Below are positions 7,468-16,270 of a DNA stretch of 37,597 nt, piece after piece (positions within the stretch are counted from its first letter, which is position 1; every line of letters starts with the position of its first letter). Below the pieces are notes generated by a model. The model made no database searches. It had not been told where the DNA came from and saw only the letters and a list, made by a program, of their open reading frames with translations. The translations under genes and the position numbers were made by a program. This DNA is from Clostridia bacterium (GTDB lineage: Bacteria; Bacillota; Clostridia; Oscillospirales; CAG-272): the NCBI GenBank assembly GCA_017463065.1, contig JAFTPX010000063.1, positions 1 to 37,597 of the forward strand, in the 5' to 3' direction.

Positions 7468-8387
7468 TATGAAAGTAGTTCCTTTGCCAGAAGAATATCC
7501 TTCTGAATCTGCTCACGCAAGGCGTCCAAGGAGTTGAATTTTCTTTCGGGACGCAGGAAGGAGCGGAACGCTACCGAAACCCGTTTGCCGTACAGATCGC
7601 CGTCAAAATTAAAGATGTGTGTTTCCGACCAAACCTCGTCACCGCCCACGGTGGGACGTACGCCCACGTTAGCAATGCCGTCAAGGACGGTGCCGCCGTC
7701 CTCTGTGGTGACTTGTACCGCGTATACGCCATGACGGGGAACGACTACATCCTTGGGAAAGCGTTGGTTGAGGGTGGGGAAGCCAAGGCTTCTTGCCAGC
7801 TTCTGTCCGTCGATGACCGATGCGCAAAGGGTGTACGGTCTGCCGAGAAGAAGAGTTGCTTCCTCTACACGTCCGTCCACGATCGCCGACCGGATCGCGG
7901 AAGAGCTGACGGGGATGCCGTCTATTGTGACGGGGGAAAGAATACTTAAGCCGATGTTGTTTTTTGCGGCAAGGTTGCCAAGCAGATCCGCATTGCCTCG
8001 TCCTCCCGCACCGAAGGAATAGTTAAAGCCGCAAACGATATGCGCTGCTCGCATCCGACGAATTAAAATTTCAAAAAAGAACTCCTCCGAAGGCATATCG
8101 GCTACCGTTTGATCAAAGGGAACACAGAGGAAAAGATCCACACCCAGTTTCTCAATCAGCGATTCTTTGGTCTTGCTATCGGTAAGCAAGGGAACCGAAT
8201 GAGGGATGAAATAATTTTTCGGAGGTTGGGCAAAAGTCAGAACGGCAAGAGGCAGACCCAGTCGGATTGCTTGCGCTTTTGCGGTGCGGATGACCTCCCG
8301 ATGTCCCATATGAACACCGTCAAAGCATCCAAGCGCGACAACGGTATCGACGGTGGAGAGAAGGTTCAGATCGGTAACGGTTCTCAT
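7467..8387 (-). CDS. ribF: Bifunctional riboflavin kinase / FAD synthetase
   Basis: The enzyme converts riboflavin to FMN and then FMN to FAD in the cytosol. It has 306 residues. The N-terminal FAD synthetase domain shows the nucleotidyltransferase signature ALGCFDGVHMGH (18-29, with His26 and His29), CGFNYSFG and the ISSS-like PVSSSAIR. The C-terminal riboflavin kinase domain has SLGFPTLNQ (GxPTxN), GVRPTVGG and the E-TH-FNFDGDLYGK region. AAGGAA lies about 7 bases before the ATG. It is the last gene of the leftward group after radA, 160 bases downstream of the radA stop codon, and may have its own promoter. Confidence 0.96.
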   Translation of the reverse strand: MRTVTDLNLLSTVDTVVALGCFDGVHMGHREVIRTAKAQAIRLGLPLAVLTFAQPPKNYFIPHSVPLLTDSKTKESLIEKLGVDLFLCVPFDQTVADMPSEEFFFEILIRRMRAAHIVCGFNYSFGAGGRGNADLLGNLAAKNNIGLSILSPVTIDGIPVSSSAIRSAIVDGRVEEATLLLGRPYTLCASVIDGQKLARSLGFPTLNQRFPKDVVVPRHGVYAVQVTTEDGGTVLDGIANVGVRPTVGGDEVWSETHIFNFDGDLYGKRVSVAFRSFLRPERKFNSLDALREQIQKDILLAKELLS

Positions 8388-8443
8388 AAAGAAGTTCCTT
8401 TCAAAAAATGTATTAAACCATTAGCTATACCAAGGAAATCGGA

Positions 8444-8473
8444 ATGATACCAAATACCGAGGAATGCCATCAA
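8444..8473 (-). promoter_or_regulatory. Possible promoter of ribF
   Basis: On the minus strand TTGATG (8468-8473) and TATCAT (8444-8449) are 18 bases apart, with TG one base upstream of the -10. The radA-ribF gap of about 160 bases contains no other feature that I can support. Confidence 0.4.
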
Positions 8474-8547
8474 GAGGAAAAGGAAGGCGCGGAAAGCTTG
8501 AATCGCTTGTTGAAGGCAATTTTGCGGGTTCTTTTATCGGTGCGAAT

Positions 8548-9936
8548 TTACTGATCCTTGGTTGTCGGCTTCAAAAATTTCAGAATGTCGTATACGTTTT
8601 TGGCGGGAATCAATTGGATTCCCTTGATATCCGAACAGCTTTGTAGGTTGTGGGTAGGAATGACCGCACGGGTAAAGCCCAGTCGTGCTGCCTCTCTGAC
8701 CCGTTGCTCCACGTTGGCGACGCCGCGACATTCTCCCGCCAAGCCAAGCTCACCGATGGCGATCAGATCGTCGGGAATGATCCGATCGGTCAGCGACGAA
8801 ATGAGAGCAAGAGCAATGCCTAGATCCGAGGCGGGCTCGTCGATCCGCATGCCGCCGATGACGTTCAGGTATACGTCGTGAGAGGAGAATTTCAAGCCCA
8901 GTCTTTTTTCGAGAACCGCCAGAATCAAATAGGTTCGGTTATAATCAATTCCGTTGGAGGTCCGTCTCGGAGCGGGGAAGGAGGTGGGGGTGACGAGGGC
9001 TTGGATCTCGGCAACCAAGGGTCGGGTTCCCTCCATCGTGCAAACGGCGCAGTTTCCCGAAATATCGGTGGGGCGGTCGGCAAGAAGCATTTCCGATGGG
9101 TTTGGAACCTCCCGCAGTCCGCTGTCAGTCATTTCAAATACGCCGATCTCATTGGTCGAGCCGTAACGATTTTTGTTGGCGCGGATGATGCGGTAGGATT
9201 GCCGCTTGTCGCCCTCAAAGTTTAAAACCGCGTCGACCATATGCTCCAATACCTTGGGTCCCGCAATACCGCCTTCCTTGTTGACGTGTCCCACGAGAAT
9301 GATGGACACACCCTCGGATTTTGCCTTGGCGATAAAGGACATGGCAACCTCTTTGACGTTGGAAATACTGCCGGGCGCTGAGGTGATCTTGTCCGAATAC
9401 ATGGTTTGCACCGAGTCGGCGATGATGACGTCTGGCTTGATCTTTTTTGCCTCGGACAGAATGCTTTCAATATTGGTTTCAGTGAGAATATAAAGTCGAT
9501 CGCCCTTGACCATCAGTCGCTCGGCGCGGAGCTTCAGCTGTCCTCTGGATTCCTCTCCCGATACGTAAAGAACGGTCTTGTTGGCACCCAGCGTGTCACA
9601 GATCTGAAGCAGGAGGGTGGATTTACCAATCCCGGGTTCTCCTGAAAGCAGAACCACCGATCCCGTGACCAAGCCGCCGCCAAGCACACGATCCAACTCA
9701 AAGAGTCCCGTGCGGGAACGGATATAGTCGGGCATGCTCAGATCGGAGAAGGGGGCGGCGTGAGACTCTCCCATGCGAAGGGTTGCGGTTCTCGCTGCAA
9801 CAGAAGCTACGGAACTTGTTTCCACTACGTCCTCCACAAGGGTATTCCATGAGTTACAGCGGGGGCATTTTCCAAGCCATTTCGGGCTTTCATATTCACA
9901 TTCGGAGCAGATATATACGGTTTTGATGCCTTTCAT
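8548..9936 (-). CDS. radA: DNA repair protein RadA (Sms)
   Basis: RadA is a RecA-like helicase that helps process branched recombination intermediates. It has 462 residues, the normal length. An N-terminal zinc finger has Cys10, Cys13, Cys24 and Cys27 (CSEC...CPRC). The RecA-like ATPase has Walker A GEPGIGKST (Lys105) and the RadA-specific KNRYG motif (Lys255). A C-terminal Lon-protease-like domain contains DVYLNVIGG and DLGIALAL but lacks a protease active site, as in the family. GAGGAAA lies before the ATG. It lies downstream of the CwlD-like amidase gene and upstream of ribF. Confidence 0.97.
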   Translation of the reverse strand: MKGIKTVYICSECEYESPKWLGKCPRCNSWNTLVEDVVETSSVASVAARTATLRMGESHAAPFSDLSMPDYIRSRTGLFELDRVLGGGLVTGSVVLLSGEPGIGKSTLLLQICDTLGANKTVLYVSGEESRGQLKLRAERLMVKGDRLYILTETNIESILSEAKKIKPDVIIADSVQTMYSDKITSAPGSISNVKEVAMSFIAKAKSEGVSIILVGHVNKEGGIAGPKVLEHMVDAVLNFEGDKRQSYRIIRANKNRYGSTNEIGVFEMTDSGLREVPNPSEMLLADRPTDISGNCAVCTMEGTRPLVAEIQALVTPTSFPAPRRTSNGIDYNRTYLILAVLEKRLGLKFSSHDVYLNVIGGMRIDEPASDLGIALALISSLTDRIIPDDLIAIGELGLAGECRGVANVEQRVREAARLGFTRAVIPTHNLQSCSDIKGIQLIPAKNVYDILKFLKPTTKDQ

Positions 9937-9971
9937 GATTTCCTCTTTAAAAATGATACTATGATATGTTT

Positions 9972-10000
9972 ATTATACAACAATATCGCGAGAAAATCAA
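9972..10000 (-). promoter_or_regulatory. Promoter of radA
   Basis: On the minus strand TTGATT (9995-10000), a 17-base spacer and TATAAT (9972-9977) lie 36 to 64 bases before the radA start codon and overlap the end of the upstream amidase gene. radA can therefore be expressed independently of that gene. Confidence 0.7.
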
Positions 10001-10770
10001 GTGCCGATAGAAGGATTTTTCCCCGATTCGGATAAATAATTCATGATGGCAACGCAGAGGGTCTGCGCGAGACGGCGACGGTAGTTCTCGTCGGACAGAT
10101 GAGCACATTCCTCCGGATTAGAGAGAAATCCACATTCGATGAGAACAGCGGAGCAATTCAAACGGTTCAACAAATAAATATTGCTTCCCGCGGGCTTGAT
10201 TGCCCGACGATTCTCGGGCAAAAGCGAATCCTTGACCAGGGACTGGATTTGCTCCGCAAGCTGAGCGGACGTGGGATCGTTGGTCGAGTAATAGACCTGC
10301 AGCCCGTTGTATTGTGTCTGTGGAAAGGAGTTCATATGAATACTGATGAAGATGGCGCTTTCATAGCGTTCGGCAATGGCTCGACGAGTTGCCAGATCCT
10401 GCACCTTCTTTTGCCCCTGATAATTGGAATTCCGATCGTACAGAAGAACGTCCTCCGTCCGTGTCATCACCGTTTTTACGCCGCAGGCGCGGAGCATTTC
10501 GTCAAGCGTTTTCGCAATACTCAGGTTCAGATCCTTTTCATAGACGCCGTTTTCGCCTACCGCGCCGCCGTCCTCGCCGCCGTGTCCCGCATCAATGACG
10601 ACGATGGGAAAAGAGGCGGATTCGGCAGGGATCTCGACTGCGCTTTTCGAGGATTCACGGTTCAATATGGAAAAGCCGAGTAGGGTGATCAGAAATAACA
10701 CCAAAGAAAAGAACAAGCAAAACAGCAAATAGCAGGGTAGATAGTTTTTGTGAGAAATCCATAGCTTCAT
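9997..10770 (-). CDS. N-acetylmuramoyl-L-alanine amidase, CwlD-like (Amidase_3)
   Basis: The product is a zinc amidase that removes the peptide stem from muramic acid in peptidoglycan. From the ATG at 10770 it has 257 residues. A longer reading frame extends upstream, but this ATG follows AGGAGGT at a proper distance (10775-10780 on the opposite strand). Residues about 10-35 form one membrane anchor or signal sequence. The catalytic domain shows VVIDAGHGGEDGG (His63), Glu78, SIHMNS (His145) and LIECGFLSN (zinc ligand and catalytic Glu). Size, anchor and single domain resemble CwlD, which makes muramic-delta-lactam in spore cortex. A sporulation role is possible but unproven here, because other Clostridia use similar amidases in growth. 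Confidence 0.88.
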   Translation of the reverse strand: MKLWISHKNYLPCYLLFCLFFSLVLFLITLLGFSILNRESSKSAVEIPAESASFPIVVIDAGHGGEDGGAVGENGVYEKDLNLSIAKTLDEMLRACGVKTVMTRTEDVLLYDRNSNYQGQKKVQDLATRRAIAERYESAIFISIHMNSFPQTQYNGLQVYYSTNDPTSAQLAEQIQSLVKDSLLPENRRAIKPAGSNIYLLNRLNCSAVLIECGFLSNPEECAHLSDENYRRRLAQTLCVAIMNYLSESGKNPSIGT

Positions 10771-10782
10771 ACATACCTCCAA

Positions 10783-10803
10783 TCGGGGAACTGACGACCC
10801 CGA
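10783..10803 (-). other. Small hairpin in the amidase leader
   Basis: TCGGGG (10783-10788) and CCCCGA (10798-10803) can pair around a nine-base loop just upstream of the amidase ribosome binding site. It has no T run, so it is not a terminator. It might affect translation, but nothing more can be said. No convincing promoter for the amidase was found in the divergent gap. Confidence 0.35.
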
Positions 10804-10909
10804 TAAAATAAATATATGGCGTTTTTGTGAGCAAAAATAACAATTTTCTTGTAGGTGAAGATGAAAAAATTTATTTCTTCGCAAAATAAAAAAATGCTAA
10901 AAAAAACAG

Positions 10910-10938
10910 TTGACAAGTGGCGACGGATTTGATATAAT
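10910..10938 (+). promoter_or_regulatory. Promoter of guaB
   Basis: TTGACA (10910-10915), a 17-base spacer and TATAAT (10933-10938) match the consensus fully. The start near 10945 leaves a leader of about 54 bases. I see no purine or guanidine riboswitch in it. Confidence 0.9.
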
Positions 10939-10992
10939 AATGGGTAATAAAAATAAAAAAGCAAACATTTTTGTTCAAGAAAACGGAGGTAA

Positions 10993-12465
<1,473 letters not shown>

Positions 12466-12474
12466 AACTAAAGC

Positions 12475-12515
12475 AAGAATCATCTCATCACCTCGGTGGG
12501 ATGATTCTTTTTGTG
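12475..12515 (+). terminator. Terminator of guaB
   Basis: AAGAATCATC (12475-12484) pairs with GATGATTCTT (12500-12509), with a further CACC/GGTG pairing inside, followed by TTTTGTGTTTTTTT. It lies 10 bases after the guaB stop codon. Confidence 0.92.
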
Positions 12516-12555
12516 TTTTTTTGAGAATTTTTTTAAAAAAGCTATCGGTTGGCTA

Positions 12556-12584
12556 TATACAAAAATAAAATTTTGTGGTATAAT
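12556..12584 (+). promoter_or_regulatory. Promoter of the rlmB unit
   Basis: An extended -10, TGGTATAAT (TATAAT at 12579-12584), is preceded 17 bases earlier by TATACA (12556-12561). Transcription would begin near 12591, so the upstream in-frame ATG at 12511 cannot be the rlmB start. Confidence 0.7.
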
Positions 12585-12645
12585 TAAAATAACTATATTT
12601 ATGTTCCGAATGAAGAAATTTTACGGTATTGGATTGAGGCGAAAC

Positions 12646-13488
12646 ATGGAAAAAAACAGAAGAGATTTTTATGAAAAAAACGACAAAAAACGCAATCAAA
12701 GAGGGGGAAGATCCGAAAGGCGGGAACGCTCCTTTGACGACGAACCGATGGCAGAGGGCTTGGTGATCGGACGGAATGCCGTTCGAGAGCTGTTAAAGTC
12801 GGGGCGAGATATTGATAAACTGTTTGTGCAACGGGGAGAGAGAGAAGGCTCGATCGTGGTGCTGGTTGCCGAGGCGATCGAACGCCACATTCCCGTGGTC
12901 GAGGTAGAACGGGCAAAGCTGGACAAGATGTCGAATTTTGCGGTGCATCAGGGTGTGGTCGCCATGGCGGCAGAGAAGGAATATTGCTCGGTGGAGGATG
13001 TTCTGAAGATTGCCGAGGAGAGAGGCGAGAAGCCTTTTGTGGTGATTGCGGACGGCATTACCGATCCCCATAATCTGGGAGCATTGATCCGATGCGCCGA
13101 GGGGGTTGGGGCTCACGGCTTGATCATTCCCAAGCGACGGGCGGTGGGGCTGACTCCCGCCGTAACCAAAGCGTCCTGCGGCGCGATTGAGCATCTGGCG
13201 GTGGCAAAGGTGACCAACCTTGCCGCTACCGTAGAGGAGCTGAAAAAGGCAGGCTTGTGGATCTTTGCGGCAGAGGCGGGGGGCAAGGCGTACTATGAAA
13301 CCGATTTCGACTGTCCCTGCGCACTGGTTATGGGAAGTGAGGGAGAAGGAGTTTCTCGCCTCATAAAAGAGAAAGCGGACTTTATTACCTCCATCCCCAT
13401 GTACGGTCACGTTAATTCGTTTAACGTCTCCACGGCGGCGGCGGTGATTCTGGCGGAGATTTCCCGTCAGCATAAGGTGAATCGGTAA
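12646..13488 (+). CDS. rlmB: 23S rRNA (guanosine-2'-O-)-methyltransferase RlmB (TrmH/SpoU family)
   Basis: The enzyme methylates a ribose in the peptidyl-transferase region of 23S rRNA (G2251 in E. coli) using S-adenosylmethionine. From the ATG at 12646 it has 280 residues. The first 35 or so are polar and highly charged (EKNRRDFYEKNDKKRNQRGG), which is longer than usual. The recognised core begins at VIGRNAVRELL and contains the substrate-binding domain, then the SPOUT knot with DPHNLGALIRCAEGVGAHG, VMGSEGEGVSRL and IPMYGHVNSFNVSTAAAV. The GAGG before 12646 is weak; an alternative ATG lies 34 codons on (MAEGLVIG). It is the first gene of a group running to 20519. Confidence 0.92.
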   Translation: MEKNRRDFYEKNDKKRNQRGGRSERRERSFDDEPMAEGLVIGRNAVRELLKSGRDIDKLFVQRGEREGSIVVLVAEAIERHIPVVEVERAKLDKMSNFAVHQGVVAMAAEKEYCSVEDVLKIAEERGEKPFVVIADGITDPHNLGALIRCAEGVGAHGLIIPKRRAVGLTPAVTKASCGAIEHLAVAKVTNLAATVEELKKAGLWIFAAEAGGKAYYETDFDCPCALVMGSEGEGVSRLIKEKADFITSIPMYGHVNSFNVSTAAAVILAEISRQHKVNR

Positions 13489-13531
13489 CATCCGTTTTGG
13501 CAGCAAGCTAAAAAATAATAGGGAGGGCAGA

Positions 13532-16270
13532 ATGAGTCACGAACAAAATATTGATGATTTTCTGAAATTGCTCAAAGAGTCGGTCAATCAGATGTCGGAG
13601 GAGTTGCCCTCGTCCGATGAAAAGAAAAAAACAAATGCGTCGCTCTCTGAGGATGCGTTGAAAAAGAAACTGAAAACCCAGTATGGTTCTGAATCAAACG
13701 AGTGCGGGTCAGACGGAGAGAATGGGGATACGTATACCTTGGATCAGGATTTTCTCAAGGAAATGGGAGCAGATGAATCGGCAAAGACTCCCGCCCGCTC
13801 TTCCACACCGAAAAAGACAAGGAAACCGAAAGCGGCGGTAGCAACGGCAGAGCCGACTGTCGATGTTCCTGTGGAAGAACTTGTGAAAACAGCTGCCGAA
13901 GCTCCCGAGGAAGAATTGAGGGACGTGGTTGTATGCTCGCAGGAATTCGAAACGACTCCCGAGGAGGATCTGGCACCTTGGGAGATTGCGGAACAGTCAG
14001 AATCCGAAGAATTGGAAGATATGTTAGTGGAATCCGTTGAGGAAATCGAGAACTCTGTGAATGAGCCCGAAGAATTGCTCTTGATGGAGTCGATGTCCGC
14101 GGGGGAAGAATTGATTGTCGAAGAGGAAGCGGAGTATCAGGAGTTCCCCGAGATTCAGCAAATTACCCTGACCGAATGGATGCGGGATTATGAAACGGAA
14201 GAAGAATCGGAAGAAAACGAGACAGCGGAGGATGAGCCCGACGTTCACGTGGTGGAGCTGATTCCCGAGGAGTTGTTTGCTCAGACCGAATCCGTGGATT
14301 CCGCGGCAAATCAGTTGAATGATTCGGTATTTGATCTGATGCTTCGTTTGGGCTGTGAGGACGAGTTGGATTCGCTGAACACGGAGGACGTGTCGGAAGA
14401 ATTCTTGGAGGAAGCCGAGGAGCCTGTGGAAAAGGACGACGGGGACTATCATAATGAGGATCAGACAGAGGACATGAGAGAGGGCTACCGTCAGCGGAGC
14501 GTTACCGCTTTGATTCGCTTGCTGTTTGCGGGGGCGCTGACCTTGCTTTTGTTCTTCTATGATACGCTACCGCTGTTTGGCGCGGATTTTGGCGGGCTGA
14601 CCAATTATCGGGAGTACCCCGGTGCCTACGTTTTGATCGGCATGCAACTTTTGTTGCTGTGCGCGCTGTGTCAGTGGCGACAGCTTTTCGGTGGAATCCG
14701 ACAGTTATTTACCTTTCGGGCGAATCTGTCCTCCATGGTAGTGCTGTTACTTGTGGCAACCATTGGATACGACGTGGCAATGGTATTTGTCGCCACCGCA
14801 TCCTTGCCCCCCATGTTTCATTTTCTTACGGCAAGTGTTATGCTGTGTTCGATGATTTCCGAATTTGCTTTGTTGCGTCGGGAAATGAAGATCTTTTCGA
14901 TCTACTCTTCCATTACTTACAAATATACCTTGACCGTGGATACGGGCAAGCATTCTATGGCGCGAAAGATGTACGACGGCGGATTGGATCAGAACAAGAC
15001 GGTGGTTGCTCCGTCCTACGTGGACTTTCCTTACGGTTTTCTTCGTTCACTCCGAGCGGAGGGACGGGGAAATCGGATCTATTCCGTATGGATGATTCCC
15101 GCGCTGTTGCTGGCATTGATTGCCGCGGTGATAGGGATGTTGTGGGAAGAAAGTGCGGAAACCGCTTGCGTGGCGGCGATGACAGTGCTGTTTGTGGCGT
15201 TGCCTCTGAGTACGGCTCTGGCAGGCTGTGTCTCTCAATGTGCCTCCGCCTCCTTATTGATGAAAAGAGGGATTGCCTTGACGGGGCAAGAGGTAATCGA
15301 GGAATACGCCCAAGGAGACGTGATGATTTTCCGCGATCTGCATTTGTTCAAAAAATGCTCGACCAAGGATACGGGCATGGTGTTTTACGAGCAATCGCAA
15401 ATGAAGCGGATTTTTGGATGCTTACAGCTGTTGTACGCGCATCTGGGCGGACCGATGGCGGCGATCTTCGAGGATGTTCCCGAATCCTGCCGTTGTCGGG
15501 AGATTCATATTCGTCGCATTACCCGCGGCGGAATCGAAGCCTTTGTCGATCGCAAGCATATTTTGCTGGTGGGCAGCCACGGTTTTATGAATCGGTACGG
15601 CTTACAGTTTCCCGAGGGAGAGACCAAGAAGGGAAGAGCCTCTCTGTGCATTTCGTTGGACGGAAAGCAGTCAGCGAAAATGAGCGTCAAATACGAGGTT
15701 GAGCCTGTGTTTGAGATGTTGATCGAACGATTGGCGGAGGAAAAGATTCATTGCGTGGTGGAAACCTATGATCCCATGATCCAAACGGCGTTTGTAGCTT
15801 CCACCAGAAAGCTGGGACATACCCCCATTAGCGTGCTCCATAAAAATACGGACGATCTGAAATATGCCAAGCAGCCCATGAGTCGACGGAAAGCACCCGT
15901 GGGATTGGTGGTGCTCTCCTCCCGTCTGAAGCTTTGTGAGGCAATGATCTGGTGTAAGCGTTTGGTTCGGCTTGAGCGGCGCTCCCGTTACTTGATCGGG
16001 GGGATTTCCGTTCTTGGCATACTGGTGTCCGCATTGCTGCTCCGATTGGGGTGGATGTCGGTTGTTAACCAATATTGGTTGCTTCTTTGGACGGGATTAA
16101 CGAATCTGTTTCTTGCCATCTTTCTGCGGAACGGCTTCCCGAGCAAGCATTATTTTACCGTTGCCGCTACATCGATGGAGCTGCAAAGGGCGGAACAGAA
16201 AAAGCAAAAAAGAGCCCAAAAAAGAAAAGGGCTTTCTATCAAAAAACAAAGAAAGAATAAGGATTCATGA
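13532..16270 (+). CDS. Degenerate P1B-type-ATPase-like membrane protein with a long acidic N-terminus
   Basis: A 912-residue protein with no function I can name. Residues 1-320 are low-complexity and very rich in Glu/Asp, apart from a basic patch near 85-100. Hydrophobic segments lie at about 324-344, 364-384, 401-422, 426-446, 519-538, 546-566, 820-841 and 847-865: four, loop, two, large cytosolic part, two, as in P1B ATPases. LPLSTALAG (557-565) stands where those pumps have CPCALGLA. GIALTGQEVIEEYAQGDVMIF (580-600) matches the linker before DKTGT, but RDLHLFK follows. ETYD (744-747) replaces LTGD. VVLSSRLKLCEAMIWCKRLVR matches the linker before the last helix pair, while GDGxND and TGE are absent. 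The tail is very basic. GGGAGG precedes the ATG, and the stop overlaps the next start (ATGA), suggesting coupled translation. The homology is inferred by eye. Confidence 0.72.
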   Translation: MSHEQNIDDFLKLLKESVNQMSEELPSSDEKKKTNASLSEDALKKKLKTQYGSESNECGSDGENGDTYTLDQDFLKEMGADESAKTPARSSTPKKTRKPKAAVATAEPTVDVPVEELVKTAAEAPEEELRDVVVCSQEFETTPEEDLAPWEIAEQSESEELEDMLVESVEEIENSVNEPEELLLMESMSAGEELIVEEEAEYQEFPEIQQITLTEWMRDYETEEESEENETAEDEPDVHVVELIPEELFAQTESVDSAANQLNDSVFDLMLRLGCEDELDSLNTEDVSEEFLEEAEEPVEKDDGDYHNEDQTEDMREGYRQRSVTALIRLLFAGALTLLLFFYDTLPLFGADFGGLTNYREYPGAYVLIGMQLLLLCALCQWRQLFGGIRQLFTFRANLSSMVVLLLVATIGYDVAMVFVATASLPPMFHFLTASVMLCSMISEFALLRREMKIFSIYSSITYKYTLTVDTGKHSMARKMYDGGLDQNKTVVAPSYVDFPYGFLRSLRAEGRGNRIYSVWMIPALLLALIAAVIGMLWEESAETACVAAMTVLFVALPLSTALAGCVSQCASASLLMKRGIALTGQEVIEEYAQGDVMIFRDLHLFKKCSTKDTGMVFYEQSQMKRIFGCLQLLYAHLGGPMAAIFEDVPESCRCREIHIRRITRGGIEAFVDRKHILLVGSHGFMNRYGLQFPEGETKKGRASLCISLDGKQSAKMSVKYEVEPVFEMLIERLAEEKIHCVVETYDPMIQTAFVASTRKLGHTPISVLHKNTDDLKYAKQPMSRRKAPVGLVVLSSRLKLCEAMIWCKRLVRLERRSRYLIGGISVLGILVSALLLRLGWMSVVNQYWLLLWTGLTNLFLAIFLRNGFPSKHYFTVAATSMELQRAEQKKQKRAQKRKGLSIKKQRKNKDS

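Noticed and set aside
8384..8470. Small frame of 28 codons on the minus strand whose stop overlaps the ribF start (ATGA)
   Set aside because: The overlap looks like translational coupling, but no ribosome binding site precedes its ATG (the upstream bases are pyrimidine-rich), and the frame overlaps the likely ribF promoter.
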